Shown: positions 52,494-62,731, numbered from the stretch's first letter. The stretch is 64,000 nt of DNA from Bacteroidales bacterium 6E (GCA_001270045.2 DF970690.1:682373-746372); one strand, 5' to 3'. A program made the numbers and translations. The notes: generated by a model from the sequence alone, not told the origin.

Positions 52494-54032
52494 ATGAAAA
52501 TAAAGAAATTGTTACTTCCCGCTCCCATATTGTTTTTCACAGCCTGCCAAAATCAACCGATGCAACCGGAGCCCAGTTATCCCAATATTCTTGTCATTTA
52601 TTTGGACGACCTGGGTTATGGTGACGTTGGTGCATATGGTGCCACTGAAATAAAAACACCAAATATTGATAAACTTGCAGAAGGTGGAGTGCGCTTTACA
52701 AATGGATATGCCTCGTCGGCAACCTGCACACCAAGCCGTTATGCTTTGCTCACAGGTGAATATCCATGGAAAAATGAAAATGCAAGAATCCTGGCGGGAG
52801 AAGCCCCATTAATAATCGATACCACACAAATTACTATTCCAAAAATGCTTAAGGGCAAGGGCTACCAAACTGGAATTGTTGGAAAATGGCACCTTGGTCT
52901 TGGAACAGGACATGTTGACTGGAATCAAAGAGTTTCGCCAGGGCCCAATGAGGTTGGTTTCGATTATTCCTTCATAATGGCTGCCACCCAAGACCGGACA
53001 CCTACGGTTTACCTCGAAAATGGATATGTCGTCGGACTCAGCAAGGAAGATCCCCTTTGGGTAAACTATCAGGAAAACTTCGAGGGTGAACCCACTGGAC
53101 TAGTCAGTCCGGGGCTTTTAAAAATGAAATGGCATCATGGCCACAACAACTCAATTCACAATGGTATTCCCCGAATCGGCTTTCAAAAAGGAGGAAAATC
53201 TGCTATGTGGGTGGATGAAGAAATGGCTGACCAATTTCTGCAAAAAGCACAACAGTATATAGCAAACCACAAAAATGGTCCCTTTTTCCTGTATTATGCG
53301 ATGCATCAACCTCATGTTCCACGAACCCCCCACCCTCGTTTTATGGGGTCATCTGGAATGGGGCCACGGGGTGACGTAATAGTCGAAGCCGACTGGTGCG
53401 TAGGAGAGATTCTAAAAACTCTGGAAGAAGAAGGTGTCCTGGAAAATACCCTAATTTTTTTCTCCAGCGACAATGGTCCTGTCATAAATGACGGTTACTA
53501 TGATGAGGCAATTGAGAAACTTGGGAATCACAAACCTTGGGGGCCTCTGCGTGGAGGAAAATATAGCTTATTTGAAGCTGGCACGCGTGTACCTTTCATA
53601 ACATTCTGGAAAGGGAAAATCAATCCTTCAGTTTCTGATGCCCTTATATCTCATCTCGATTTGTTCTCTTCGATTGCTCAACTAACAGGCAGCGATAAAA
53701 GGGGTCCTGACAGCCATGAACTGATGGATGTATTCCTTGGCAAGAGTAAACAGGGCCGGACTGAGTTGATTTTAGAAGCTACTTCAAGGACTGCATTAAG
53801 ACTAGGCGACTGGGTAATGATCCCTCCCTACAATAGTCCGCCGATAAATGAAATGGTAAATATCGAACTTGGGAATTCCAGTGAATTTCTTCTGTATAAT
53901 CTGAAGGACGATTTAGGTCAGCAAGAAAATCTTTCTAAATCTGAACCAGAAAAATTACAGGAATTATTAAAGGTTTTCAAAAGCCTCAGGGGAGAAGAGT
54001 TCCAAAACATTGAACAACTTGAATTAAAATAA
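52494..54032 (+). CDS. S1-family formylglycine sulfatase (lipoprotein)
   Basis: This protein has 512 residues from the ATG at 52494 (an in-frame ATG at 52473 is an alternative). The N-terminus is a lipoprotein signal (LLLPAPILFFTACQNQP). The catalytic start is ILVIYLDDLGYGDVGAYGAT with the metal-binding Asp pair. The CTPSR motif (Cys about residue 78) is the site converted to formylglycine, followed by TGEYPW. Later motifs are GKWHLGLG, FFLYYAMHQPHVPR and IFFSSDNGP. It removes sulfate esters from a carbohydrate. Activity needs a formylglycine-generating maturase, which is not in this window. The substrate is probably a sulfated galactose unit, judging from the neighbours. Confidence 0.88.
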   Translation: MKIKKLLLPAPILFFTACQNQPMQPEPSYPNILVIYLDDLGYGDVGAYGATEIKTPNIDKLAEGGVRFTNGYASSATCTPSRYALLTGEYPWKNENARILAGEAPLIIDTTQITIPKMLKGKGYQTGIVGKWHLGLGTGHVDWNQRVSPGPNEVGFDYSFIMAATQDRTPTVYLENGYVVGLSKEDPLWVNYQENFEGEPTGLVSPGLLKMKWHHGHNNSIHNGIPRIGFQKGGKSAMWVDEEMADQFLQKAQQYIANHKNGPFFLYYAMHQPHVPRTPHPRFMGSSGMGPRGDVIVEADWCVGEILKTLEEEGVLENTLIFFSSDNGPVINDGYYDEAIEKLGNHKPWGPLRGGKYSLFEAGTRVPFITFWKGKINPSVSDALISHLDLFSSIAQLTGSDKRGPDSHELMDVFLGKSKQGRTELILEATSRTALRLGDWVMIPPYNSPPINEMVNIELGNSSEFLLYNLKDDLGQQENLSKSEPEKLQELLKVFKSLRGEEFQNIEQLELK

Positions 54033-54046
54033 AAAATATTACAATC

Positions 54047-56002
54047 ATGAAAAGTTTATTTTTTGTCCTGCTTATCGGATTATCACTACAATTATTTGGC
54101 AAAGAGTATAAATTGTCATCACCTGACAAAAACCTTTTTGTTGAAGTTAAGGTTGATGGAAAAATCAGCTGGGACGTAACGTTAAACGGACAACCTGTAT
54201 TTGCCGACAACGATATATCCATGGTATTTTCGTCAGGCGAGACGATTGGTCGGTCACCGAATGTCATTGACTGGGATGTTACTTCTGTGGATCAAAATCT
54301 ATTTCCAGAAGTGCCACGACGAAAATCAGTGTTAAGAGATAATTACAACCAGCTTACACTTAAGATGGAAAGCGATTACTCTGTTGTATTTAGGGCTTAC
54401 GACTACGGGGTCGCATATCGCTTTGAAATAAACAGAAAGGATTCGGTATACATTCTACAGGAGCAGGTTGACCTGAATTTTTCAACAAACGCTACCTGTT
54501 GGTTTCCCGAAGAAGTAGAAATGGTCTCGCACAATGAAAGGCTATATATAAAAACAGATATAGAATCCATTGACAGCAATCGATTTTGCAGCTTGCCTGT
54601 TCTCTTCGAAGATCATTCAGGCACCAAAATATTATTTACTGAAGCCGACCTTTTTGATTACCCTAACCTATATTTATTTGGCGGTAAAGGTACCAGTTTC
54701 AGAGGTGATTTTCCAAAAGTGGTAATGGAAGTCCAGATACCTGAAACTGGCGGAGACCGGGATGAAATCATCAGTAAGGAGGCTGACTACATCGCCGGAA
54801 CAGTTGGAAGCCGCAGTTTCCCATGGAGAGTGTTTTACATCACAAACCAAATGGCCGACCTGTTCGAATATGATCTGGTTTATCAACTTTCGCGCAAATC
54901 AAATTTGGATGACACTGATTGGATTAAGCCTGGAAAAGTTGCATGGGATTGGTGGAATGCCAATAACATACGAAATGTAAACTTTAAATCAGGAATAAAT
55001 ACCGAGACTTATAAATACTATATAGATTTTGCGTCAAGGTTTGGACTCGAATATATTATTTTGGATGAGGGATGGTCGAAATCCACGACTGAAATCAAAG
55101 AATCATCATCAGAAATTGATCTTGTCGAATTGGTTAATTACGCTAATGAGAGAAATGTTGGAGTAATTCTTTGGGTACTTTGGAAACCGCTGGATCAGGA
55201 TATGCAAAGCATATTGGACACTTACCAAAGCTGGGGTATTAAAGGGATTAAAGTCGACTTTATGCAACGTAATGATCAATATATGGTAAACTATTACGAA
55301 CGTGTTGCAACGGAAACCGCAAAAAGAAAGATGCTGGTCAATTTTCATGGCGCATTTAAGCCTGCTGGTCTTCAAAGTTACTATCCAAATTTCATAACAA
55401 ATGAAGGTTTAAGAGGATTGGAATACTGCAAATGGTCAGAAAACATTACCCCTGGCCACAATGTAACACTACCTTTCATTAGAATGGTCGCAGGCCCTAT
55501 GGATTTTACTCCTGGTGCCATGATAAATGCCCAACCTGATAACTTCTTTCATCGTTTCAACCGGCCCATGAGTATGGGGACAAGATGTCATCAAATTGCC
55601 ATGTATGTTATATATGAAAGTCCGTTGCAAATGCTGTCAGATAGTCCGTCAAACTATTATCGAGAGGAAGAATCTGCAGATTTTATTTCAAAAATACCTG
55701 TTATTTGGGATGATACTCGTTTTCTTCAGGGAAAAACAGGTGAATACATCGCAATCGCCAGGAAAAAGGATGACACATGGTATATTGGTGTTTTGAACAA
55801 TGAAGAAAGTCGTCAAATTGAATTGGACATTTCATTTCTTGAAGGCGATAGATATTTTGCGGAAATTATGCAAGATGGCGTGAATGCTGATAGGCATGCC
55901 GAAGACTATGCTAAAATTTCAAGAATTATTGATACAAAACACAAACTCCAAATAGACTTGGCTAATGGAGGAGGTTTTGCCGCTGTCTTAAAAAAGATGT
56001 AA
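54047..56002 (+). CDS. GH97 glycosidase, probable retaining alpha-galactosidase
   Basis: This 651-residue protein has a signal peptide (MKSLFFVLLIGLSLQLFGK). The N-terminal beta sandwich has the GH97 signature (SSPDKNLFVEVKVDGKISWD). The catalytic barrel carries GKVAWDWWNANN, YIILDEGWSK, ILWVLWKPLD and IKGIKVDFMQRND. Asp ~404 in VDFM sits where the retaining, galactose-active GH97 enzymes have their nucleophile; inverting alpha-glucosidases (SusB type) use Glu residues elsewhere. NEGLRGLEY and MDFTPGAMIN complete the family pattern. With GH27 it would remove alpha-linked galactose from different linkages or sulfation contexts. It is the last gene of the PUL visible before the IS21 insertion. 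Confidence 0.88.
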   Translation: MKSLFFVLLIGLSLQLFGKEYKLSSPDKNLFVEVKVDGKISWDVTLNGQPVFADNDISMVFSSGETIGRSPNVIDWDVTSVDQNLFPEVPRRKSVLRDNYNQLTLKMESDYSVVFRAYDYGVAYRFEINRKDSVYILQEQVDLNFSTNATCWFPEEVEMVSHNERLYIKTDIESIDSNRFCSLPVLFEDHSGTKILFTEADLFDYPNLYLFGGKGTSFRGDFPKVVMEVQIPETGGDRDEIISKEADYIAGTVGSRSFPWRVFYITNQMADLFEYDLVYQLSRKSNLDDTDWIKPGKVAWDWWNANNIRNVNFKSGINTETYKYYIDFASRFGLEYIILDEGWSKSTTEIKESSSEIDLVELVNYANERNVGVILWVLWKPLDQDMQSILDTYQSWGIKGIKVDFMQRNDQYMVNYYERVATETAKRKMLVNFHGAFKPAGLQSYYPNFITNEGLRGLEYCKWSENITPGHNVTLPFIRMVAGPMDFTPGAMINAQPDNFFHRFNRPMSMGTRCHQIAMYVIYESPLQMLSDSPSNYYREEESADFISKIPVIWDDTRFLQGKTGEYIAIARKKDDTWYIGVLNNEESRQIELDISFLEGDRYFAEIMQDGVNADRHAEDYAKISRIIDTKHKLQIDLANGGGFAAVLKKM

Positions 56003-56326
56003 TTTTCAGTCTTCCTTAGCCAAATATCTAAATGGATTTGGCTTGTCCGCTGCGAATTTTTTAAACTGAGTAAATAATTCAATAAATTGTAAAATTGGCA
56101 GGTGATATAGAAATCAATTTTTCAACATAGGGACCCTATTGATGAATATCTGGAAACGTACATCAGCCAATTGGAGGAACGTTCGAAAATGAAACAAGCA
56201 CGATCACCAGCCATCATTTTGTAAACGTATTATGCAATTTCCATTAGGAAAATGAATTGTAATCAAAGGGCAAGCCCTTTTTTCAAATGATGGTCGTTGA
56301 ATCAACGCGGATCCCCCAGTTGCAAA
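56003..56326. other. gap between PUL and IS21 element
   Basis: A 324-bp AT-rich stretch. It contains a short coding-like fragment (56143-56223, reading DEYLETYISQLEERSKMKQA and a stop) that may be a gene remnant. It also holds a small hairpin AAAGGGC/GCCCTTT (56265-56280) followed by T residues that could end PUL transcription. Confidence 0.4.
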
Positions 56327-56330
56327 ATCT

Positions 56331-56484
56331 TGATGAAACCGGACACGCTTTCCTGAGCAAAGCGGACAGTAATTCCTGAGCAAAGCGGACACCAGTTCTT
56401 GTTCAAAACGGACAAGGATTCCTGTTGAAAGCGGACAGTCGGGCCGGTTCAAAGCGGACAGTGATTCTTGCCGAAAGCGGACAC
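56331..56484 (+). repeat. left-end multiple terminal repeats of IS21 element
   Basis: Seven directly repeated words of the form GA(A/G)CAAAGCGGACA-(C/G), variants included, spaced about 22-25 bases apart. These are transposase-binding repeats as known for IS21-family ends, where two or three are more usual. Confidence 0.75.
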
Positions 56485-56568
56485 TTTGGCAATCGCCATT
56501 CTTTTTCCACGTAAATATTTGTACTTCTGTTGATTAAATAAATAACCATTAATCAACAGGAGGGAACA

Positions 56569-58116
56569 ATGCCAAGACTAAGAATTGACGTGGAAAAAAT
56601 AAGAGAAATTATTCGTTTAAGCCAAGAGCTGAGATTCAGCATCAGAAAGATCGCCGATGCTGTTCAGATTAGCAAAACCAGTGTTGGAGAATATCTTGCC
56701 GAATTTAAAAGAAGCGGATTGTCCTATTATGATATTGCACAAATGGGAGACGCGGAGGTTCTTGAGCTATTTGAGAAGGGCAATAAGACTGCCAATCCGC
56801 TGTACGAAGAACTGGCAAAGGATTTTACCTACTTTGAAGAAGAGCTGGCCCGAGTTGGTGTAACCTTGTTTCTTCTATGGGAGGAGTATAAAGAGCGTAA
56901 CCCTGAGGGTTTTAGTTATTCCAGGTTTTGCCATCACTACCGGATGTGGGAAAGCAAGCTAAAAGCAGGGATGCATATAGAGCATAAAGCCGGAGACATC
57001 TTGTATGTTGATTTTACAGGCAAGAAAATACATTATGTTGACCGCGATAGCGGCGAATTAATAAATGCCGAGATATTTGTTTCCATATTGGGCGCAAGCC
57101 AGTTAATCTATGCCGAGGCGGTTAAAAGCCAGCAGCTGGAGGACTGGATATGGGCCAATGAAAATGCATGGAGATTTTGTGGAGGAGCCACAAAGGGGAT
57201 CTGCCCTGACAACTTAAAGTCTGCTGTTACCAAGGCCTGTAATTATGAACCATTATTGAATGAAACCTATTATGATCTTGCCCGGCATTATAAAACAGTA
57301 ATACTTCCCACCCGTCCAGGTAGGCCAAAGGATAAACCGTTGGTAGAGAATGCTGTAAGATTGGTTTACCAAAGAATCTTTGCCAAATTAAGAAACCAGA
57401 CCTTCTTTTCTTTACAAGAGCTAAATGAAGCGATATGGGAAGAACTTGAGATATTAAACAATACCAACTTCCAGCGAATGGATACCAGTCGCCGAGGATT
57501 GTTTAACGAAATTGAAAAACACGAATTACAGCCTCTTCCGGCAGAGCGATATGAAATAAAACACTTTCAAACCTCCAGGGTCGAGTTCCACCATCATGTA
57601 TATCTCAAAGAGGACAAGCATTATTATAGTGTCCCTTACCAATACACGGGGAAAATGGTCAAAACGATCTATACCAGCAGAATGGTCGAGATTTTTAAGG
57701 ATAATGTCAGAATCGCCATACATCCGAGAAAACGGCTTAAATACAAGTACTCAACAAAACATGATCATATGCCTGCGAACCATCAATTTTTGGATGGATG
57801 GAAAACGGACCGGTTTATAAAATGGGCATCCCAGATGGGAGGATCTGTTGAAGCCTTTATCGAACTGTTGCTGGAAAACAAGGAACATCCGCAGCAAGCA
57901 TTTAAATCCTGCATGGGAGTATTGAATCTTGGGAGGATGTATTCGGCCGATGATCTTGAGAGCGTTTGTAAAAAGGCAATAGAATACAATAGCATATCCT
58001 TCCGGTTTATAAAAAACTCATTGCAGAACAAAACCCACAAACTGGACCCTGAAGAACTGGTTGATATAAAATTACCCTTTCACGAGAATATCCGAGGGAA
58101 AGAGAACTACTTATAA
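56569..58116 (+). CDS. istA: IS21-family transposase IstA
   Basis: This 515-residue protein is preceded by a strong Shine-Dalgarno sequence (AGGAGGGAACAATG), unusual for this phylum. The N-terminal HTH is FSIRKIADAVQISKTSVGEY. The DDE catalytic core has DILYVDFTGKKIHYVD (first Asp), ICPDNLKSAVTKA (second Asp) and KPLVENAVRLVYQRI (Glu). The C-terminal part (HHHVYLKEDKHYYSVPYQYT) is the beta-barrel typical of IstA. It catalyses cut-and-paste transposition with the IstB ATPase encoded 14 bases downstream. Confidence 0.92.
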   Translation: MPRLRIDVEKIREIIRLSQELRFSIRKIADAVQISKTSVGEYLAEFKRSGLSYYDIAQMGDAEVLELFEKGNKTANPLYEELAKDFTYFEEELARVGVTLFLLWEEYKERNPEGFSYSRFCHHYRMWESKLKAGMHIEHKAGDILYVDFTGKKIHYVDRDSGELINAEIFVSILGASQLIYAEAVKSQQLEDWIWANENAWRFCGGATKGICPDNLKSAVTKACNYEPLLNETYYDLARHYKTVILPTRPGRPKDKPLVENAVRLVYQRIFAKLRNQTFFSLQELNEAIWEELEILNNTNFQRMDTSRRGLFNEIEKHELQPLPAERYEIKHFQTSRVEFHHHVYLKEDKHYYSVPYQYTGKMVKTIYTSRMVEIFKDNVRIAIHPRKRLKYKYSTKHDHMPANHQFLDGWKTDRFIKWASQMGGSVEAFIELLLENKEHPQQAFKSCMGVLNLGRMYSADDLESVCKKAIEYNSISFRFIKNSLQNKTHKLDPEELVDIKLPFHENIRGKENYL

Positions 58117-58130
58117 ACACTTAAAAATGA

Positions 58131-58871
58131 ATGAAAATGAGTCAAACAGCAACAATGCAAAAGCTTGATGAAATGCGCATGAGCGGCTTCGTCAGAGCCT
58201 ACAAGGAAATGATCGAAGGGAGCAGGGACAGAGATTTTACAACTGATGAAATCATATCTTACCTTGTCCAGGCTGAATGGGATGACCGACAAAATCGACG
58301 GTTAAACCGGTTGATAACAAAAGCAAGGTTCCGTTATCAGGCAAGCATGGAACAAATAGATTATAGTGCCCAAAGAGGATTGGATAGAAATCAACTGTTA
58401 CGGTTAGGCACCTGCAGCTGGATACCTGGAAAGCAGAATATAATCATAACAGGATCTACCGGTGTGGGTAAGAGCTTTCTTGCCTCAGCGCTGGGGCATC
58501 AGGCTTGCCACCAAGGGTATAAGGTTTTTTATCGAAACTGTTCGAAATTATTTGATGAACTCAAGATTGCCAAAGCCGATGGAAGCTACATTAAGGAGAT
58601 AGGTGCAATAGAAAAGCACGATCTTCTTATACTGGATGACTTTGCCTTGAAGCCCCTGGACAATAATCAGCGATTGATTTTGCTTGAGTTACTAGAGGAC
58701 AGGCATGGGAAAAGATCAACAATTATAACATCACAACTTCCTGTAAATAAATGGTATGATATTATCGGGGAGCCTACGATAGCTGATGCTATACTTAATC
58801 GAATGATACATAGTTCTCACCGGATAGAACTTGATGGTGATTCATTGAGAAAAAAATACAAAAACAACTAA
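58131..58871 (+). CDS. istB: IS21-family helper ATPase IstB
   Basis: This 246-residue protein has an N-terminal helical domain (MQKLDEMRMSGFVRAYKEM), then an AAA+ ATPase with Walker A NIIITGSTGVGKSFLASALG, Walker B HDLLILDDFALKPL and an arginine-containing sensor region (ILNRMIHSSHRIELDGDSLR). It is related to DnaA/DnaC and assembles on target DNA to direct IstA. The start may be 58131 or 58137, both ATG. Confidence 0.92.
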   Translation: MKMSQTATMQKLDEMRMSGFVRAYKEMIEGSRDRDFTTDEIISYLVQAEWDDRQNRRLNRLITKARFRYQASMEQIDYSAQRGLDRNQLLRLGTCSWIPGKQNIIITGSTGVGKSFLASALGHQACHQGYKVFYRNCSKLFDELKIAKADGSYIKEIGAIEKHDLLILDDFALKPLDNNQRLILLELLEDRHGKRSTIITSQLPVNKWYDIIGEPTIADAILNRMIHSSHRIELDGDSLRKKYKNN

Positions 58872-58912
58872 TTTTAAACCGAAAATACGTGTGAAAATGA
58901 ATGGCATTAAAA

Positions 58913-58989
58913 CTGTCCGTTTTCAGCAGGACCAAATGTCCGAATAACTCAGGACTGAGTGTCCGCTTTCAGCGGGACTGAGTGTCCGA
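58913..58989 (-). repeat. right-end multiple terminal repeats of IS21 element
   Basis: Four inverted copies of the end word, beginning TGTCCGTTTTCAG, TGTCCGAATAACTC, TGTCCGCTTTCAG and TGTCCGAAATCG. They mirror the seven on the left end. Confidence 0.7.
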
Positions 58990-59002
58990 AATCGCAGGAA
59001 TA

Positions 59003-59319
59003 TGCAAACAATAATAATTTTCTAATTCTGGTATCTCTTGTTATTGCTTTCTCTGCCATCAAATTTTACATCATTGTCAGAAAGCTGATCAATAACTGAT
59101 GTGGCTCAATTTAATAACCTGGTTTATATGAAAAGGATCTTACCTGCGATTTGCGATGAATCTTAAATTTAAAGTTGGCAATTTGAAACCTTAATGCCAG
59201 CCTAAAGACAAGAGAGATTTTGAAGTATTCCGATTTTCGTTCAATAATTATGCTTAATAACTCATTCGTATTTTCTATTTTTGGAGATACTTGAATTTAA
59301 TCCAACAAGGAGCACTTTA
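59003..59319. other. gap between IS21 element and hsdM
   Basis: A 317-bp AT-rich stretch. It presumably holds the hsdM promoter; an AAGGAG ribosome-binding site is at 59308-59313, seven bases before the chosen start. No other feature was recognised. Confidence 0.5.
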
Positions 59320-60861
59320 ATGGCAAAGAAAAAAATCAACAGCACTGACGAACCACTGGAAAAACAACTCTGGAAAACAGCCGACAAGCTAAGGAAGAAC
59401 ATCGATGCAGCCGAATACAAGCATGTTGTTCTGGGGCTAATTTTCCTGAAATACATTTCAGATGCTTTCGAAGAATTATATGCACGTCTAAAAGCCGAAG
59501 AAGGACAAGGAGCCGATCCTGAAGACAAGGACGAATACAAGGCCGAGAATGTCTTTTTTGTCCCGGCCGAGGCTCGCTGGAACATGTTGGTTTCACAGGC
59601 CAAACAACCTACTATCGGGATTACCATCGATGCGGCCATGGATGCCATTGAGAAGGAAAACCCTTCCCTTAAGGGTGTGCTTCCCAAGGTATATGCGAGG
59701 CAAAACCTTGATCCTACCAGTCTTGGTGAGCTGATCGACCTGGTCGGTAACATTGCCCTGGGGGATACCAAATCGAGAAGTGCCGATGTACTGGGTCACG
59801 TTTTCGAGTATTTCCTGGGAGAATTTGCGTTGGCCGAGGGCAAAAAGGGCGGACAGTTCTATACGCCCCGCAGCGTAGTCGAGTTGCTTGTCGAAATGCT
59901 TGAGCCTTACCATGGAAGGGTGTTTGACCCCTGTTGCGGATCGGGTGGCATGTTTGTCCAGTCGGAGAAGTTTGTCACCCAGCACCAGGGTAAAATCAAC
60001 GACATATCCATTTACGGCCAGGAAAGCAACCAGACCACCTGGCGATTGTGCAAGATGAACCTGGCCATCAGGGGCATTGACAGTTCGCAGGTAAAATGGA
60101 ACAATGAAGGCTCGTTTTTGAACGATGCCCATAAGGACCTTAAATCCGATTTTATCATTGCCAACCCACCGTTTAACGTCAGCGACTGGGGTGGTGACCT
60201 GTTGCGCAAGGACGGCCGCTGGCAGTATGGTGTTCCACCAACTGGCAATGCCAATTTCGCGTGGTTACAGCATTTCATATATCATCTCAATCCTTCTGGA
60301 CAGGCAGGTGTGGTATTGGCGAAGGGAGCTTTGACATCAAAAACGAGTGGCGAGGGCGATATCCGGAAATCCCTGGTTGAGGAAGGACTGATTGATTGCA
60401 TCGTGAACCTTCCGGCCAAATTGTTCCTGAATACCCAGATACCGGCGGCACTGTGGTTCCTGAGCCGAAACCGCAAAAATGGGAAATTCAGGGATCGCAG
60501 TGGGGAGATCCTGTTTATTGATGCCCGAAATTTGGGGCACCTAATCAACAGGCGAACCCGCGAGCTGTCTGACGATGACATCCGTCAGATTACGGAGACC
60601 TACCACAACTGGCGGAACCCGGGTGGACAATATAAAGATGTTCCGGGCTTTTGTGCTTCTGTTCCTGTGGAAAGGGTAAAGGAGTTGGATTATGTGCTGA
60701 CCCCGGGCCGATACGTTGGGTTGCCCGACGAAGAGGATGATTTCGACTTCAATGAGCGTTTCACCGCCCTGAAGGCCGAATGGGAAGAACAGCTAAAGGA
60801 GGAAGCCCGGCTGAATGAGATCATTGCCGCTAACCTATCAAAAATCAGGATCAATGGATGA
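59320..60861 (+). CDS. hsdM: type I restriction-modification methyltransferase subunit HsdM
   Basis: This 513-residue protein starts at the ATG at 59320, chosen because of AAGGAG just upstream; the in-frame TTG extension to 59281 lacks family support. The N-terminal helical domain ([20 protein letters not shown]) is followed by the N6-adenine methyltransferase core with AdoMet motif [18 protein letters not shown] and catalytic motif [13 protein letters not shown]. The C-terminal tail forms coiled-coil contacts with HsdS. It methylates adenine at the sequence defined by HsdS. Its last 8 bases overlap hsdS. Confidence 0.93.
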   Translation: MAKKKINSTDEPLEKQLWKTADKLRKNIDAAEYKHVVLGLIFLKYISDAFEELYARLKAEEGQGADPEDKDEYKAENVFFVPAEARWNMLVSQAKQPTIGITIDAAMDAIEKENPSLKGVLPKVYARQNLDPTSLGELIDLVGNIALGDTKSRSADVLGHVFEYFLGEFALAEGKKGGQFYTPRSVVELLVEMLEPYHGRVFDPCCGSGGMFVQSEKFVTQHQGKINDISIYGQESNQTTWRLCKMNLAIRGIDSSQVKWNNEGSFLNDAHKDLKSDFIIANPPFNVSDWGGDLLRKDGRWQYGVPPTGNANFAWLQHFIYHLNPSGQAGVVLAKGALTSKTSGEGDIRKSLVEEGLIDCIVNLPAKLFLNTQIPAALWFLSRNRKNGKFRDRSGEILFIDARNLGHLINRRTRELSDDDIRQITETYHNWRNPGGQYKDVPGFCASVPVERVKELDYVLTPGRYVGLPDEEDDFDFNERFTALKAEWEEQLKEEARLNEIIAANLSKIRING

Positions 60862-61927
60862 GTGGAAAGATACCAAGTTGGAAGAAGTTTTAGATTTTGG
60901 AAATGGAAAAGTTAAACCCCAAAATGATGGTATTATTCCAATATATGGAGGTAATGGTATTTTAGGATTTGGTGATGAATCTAATTATAAAGGAGAAACT
61001 ATTATTATTGGGAGAGTCGGTGCATATTGTGGCTCTGTTTATTTTGAAAATAGGCCTATTTGGATTTCAGATAACGCTCTTTCTGCTAAACCTAAAGGGA
61101 GGAATAATACGAAGTTTCTCTATTATTTTTTAAAAAATGTAGATTTGAATCAGTGGGCTGGAGGTTCAAGTCATCCGCTAGTCACGCAATCCTTGTTAAA
61201 TTCTCTCGAATTTTCAATTTGTCTTGATCCTGAAATTCAAAAATCCATCGCCTCCATCCTTTCCAGTCTTGACGATAAAATTGACCTGCTCCACCGGCAA
61301 AACCAAACCCTCGAAAAAATGGCCGAAACGCTTTTTAGGAAGTGGTTTGTTGAGGAAGCGAAGGAGGATTGGGTGGAAGGTAAATTCGTCAATGAATTTG
61401 ATTTTTCGATGGGTGCATCGCCTCCAGGAGAAAGCTATAATGAGGAGGGTAATGGAATTCCTATGTATCAAGGGAATGCTGATTTTGGATTCCGATTTCC
61501 AACGAATCGAGTATTTACAACTGATCCAAAACGGTTTGCCAAGAAATTTGATACAATAATTAGTGTACGAGCTCCTGTTGGCGAACAAAATATGGCAAAT
61601 GAAGAATGTTGTATTGGGCGAGGTGTCGCTGCATTTCGGTTTAAAGCGAACAATTCATTTTATTCCTATACATTCTATAAAATAAAATCCTTAATGAATG
61701 ATATTAAGCAATTTAATGAAACAGGCACTGTCTTTGGTTCAATTAGTAAAACTGATTTGGAAAATATCGAGATCATGATGCCTGATTTTGAATCCATAAA
61801 AAGATTCCAGTCTTCTGCTAAACCTATTGACGATAAAATCATGGAAAATACGATCCAAATCCACTCCCTCACCGCTTTACGTGATACCTTATTGCCAAAG
61901 TTGATGAGTGGGGAGGTAAGGGTTTAA
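60854..61927 (+). CDS. hsdS: type I restriction-modification specificity subunit HsdS
   Basis: This 357-residue protein starts at the ATG at 60854 inside the hsdM end. Target-recognition domain 1 covers ~1-130 ([27 protein letters not shown]). The central conserved coiled coil is at ~130-170 ([20 protein letters not shown], then [13 protein letters not shown]). Domain 2 covers ~175-320 ([15 protein letters not shown]), and the second conserved coil ends in [16 protein letters not shown]. Both recognition domains are AT-rich whereas the central coil matches the host-like composition, a mosaic expected when recognition domains are exchanged. It determines the DNA target of methylation and restriction. 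The hsdR gene is not in the window. Confidence 0.9.
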   Translation: MDEWKDTKLEEVLDFGNGKVKPQNDGIIPIYGGNGILGFGDESNYKGETIIIGRVGAYCGSVYFENRPIWISDNALSAKPKGRNNTKFLYYFLKNVDLNQWAGGSSHPLVTQSLLNSLEFSICLDPEIQKSIASILSSLDDKIDLLHRQNQTLEKMAETLFRKWFVEEAKEDWVEGKFVNEFDFSMGASPPGESYNEEGNGIPMYQGNADFGFRFPTNRVFTTDPKRFAKKFDTIISVRAPVGEQNMANEECCIGRGVAAFRFKANNSFYSYTFYKIKSLMNDIKQFNETGTVFGSISKTDLENIEIMMPDFESIKRFQSSAKPIDDKIMENTIQIHSLTALRDTLLPKLMSGEVRV

Positions 61928-61938
61928 AGAAAAATATA

Positions 61939-62715
61939 ATGAATGATAGAATTTCTCCAAAATATCAAATGGTACTGATAGCCAATATTGAAAATTCCAT
62001 TTGGACACAATTTTCATCTTATAAAAATGTTTTGCACTATATAAAAAAATGGCAGGTTGTTGAAGAAGATTGGAATAATACTTATTCAAACTTTAGAATA
62101 GAAGAAGGTTTAAATGGGCAAATTGACCTGATGTCAACCTTGCATAATATTGATGGCGAAACACTTTTAAAAATGGCAATTGATCTAGGTGTGGAAACTC
62201 CTGATTTCATACCTTCAATTCCAGTCTTTAGAAACGAAATTAAATCAATGTTCGAAACGGCAAATGCTACATTCGAAAAAGCTTATAAGCAAATAGAGGA
62301 GCATCCCGATATAGCAATTGGATTAGTGAATTCTGCTTTAGAAAGTATTATAAAAGAAATATTGAAAGATGAAAGAATCACAACGAAGCCCAATGAAGGA
62401 GAAACGCTTTATGGTTTAGCTCAAAACCTCTTGAAGGAGTTTCAACTTTTCCCAAGTTCAGAATTGCCAATAGAGATAAAAACAATTGGAAGTTCAATAC
62501 TTTCAGCAAGTAAAGCAATTGAAAAACTTAGAAGTGAAAAAACCAATTTCCATGGAAAGACAAATGGGGATTATTTTATAGAAGACCCAATGTTTGCCTA
62601 CTTCGTTGTAAATAGTGTTATAACTGTGGGCTTGTTTTTAAATTCTTTCTATAAAAGGAAATTTCCAAAAATAACAAACGAGAATGAGCCAGAAGAATTT
62701 GAATTACCATTTTAG
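61939..62715 (+). CDS. abortive-infection-like protein with Abi_C domain
   Basis: This 258-residue soluble protein has a C-terminal half (residues ~135-245) resembling the abortive infection C-terminal domain: IGLVNSALESIIKEILKDER, GETLYGLAQNLLKEFQL, then EKLRSEKTNFHGK and a helix ending in NSVITVGLFLNSFYKRKF. The R-x(5)-HG motif is characteristic. The N-terminal half is not recognised. It is AT-rich and lies 11 bases after hsdS. A broken copy of an hsdS 3' end follows it, so it looks like a defence cargo gene inserted in the restriction-modification operon. Confidence 0.65.
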   Translation: MNDRISPKYQMVLIANIENSIWTQFSSYKNVLHYIKKWQVVEEDWNNTYSNFRIEEGLNGQIDLMSTLHNIDGETLLKMAIDLGVETPDFIPSIPVFRNEIKSMFETANATFEKAYKQIEEHPDIAIGLVNSALESIIKEILKDERITTKPNEGETLYGLAQNLLKEFQLFPSSELPIEIKTIGSSILSASKAIEKLRSEKTNFHGKTNGDYFIEDPMFAYFVVNSVITVGLFLNSFYKRKFPKITNENEPEEFELPF

Positions 62716-62731
62716 TAATTAAAGCCGAATC

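Larger units (their letters stand above)
56327..59002 (+). mobile_element. IS21-family insertion sequence
   Basis: Contains istA and istB. Multiple terminal repeats mark both ends: seven copies of an AAAGCGGACA-like word on the left (56331-56484) and four inverted copies of TGTCCG-type words on the right (58913-58989). TGCAAA occurs at 56321-56326 and again at 59003-59008, placed almost symmetrically to the outermost repeats, so it is a candidate 6-bp target duplication. Exact ends are therefore probable but not certain. Both genes look intact. Confidence 0.75.
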
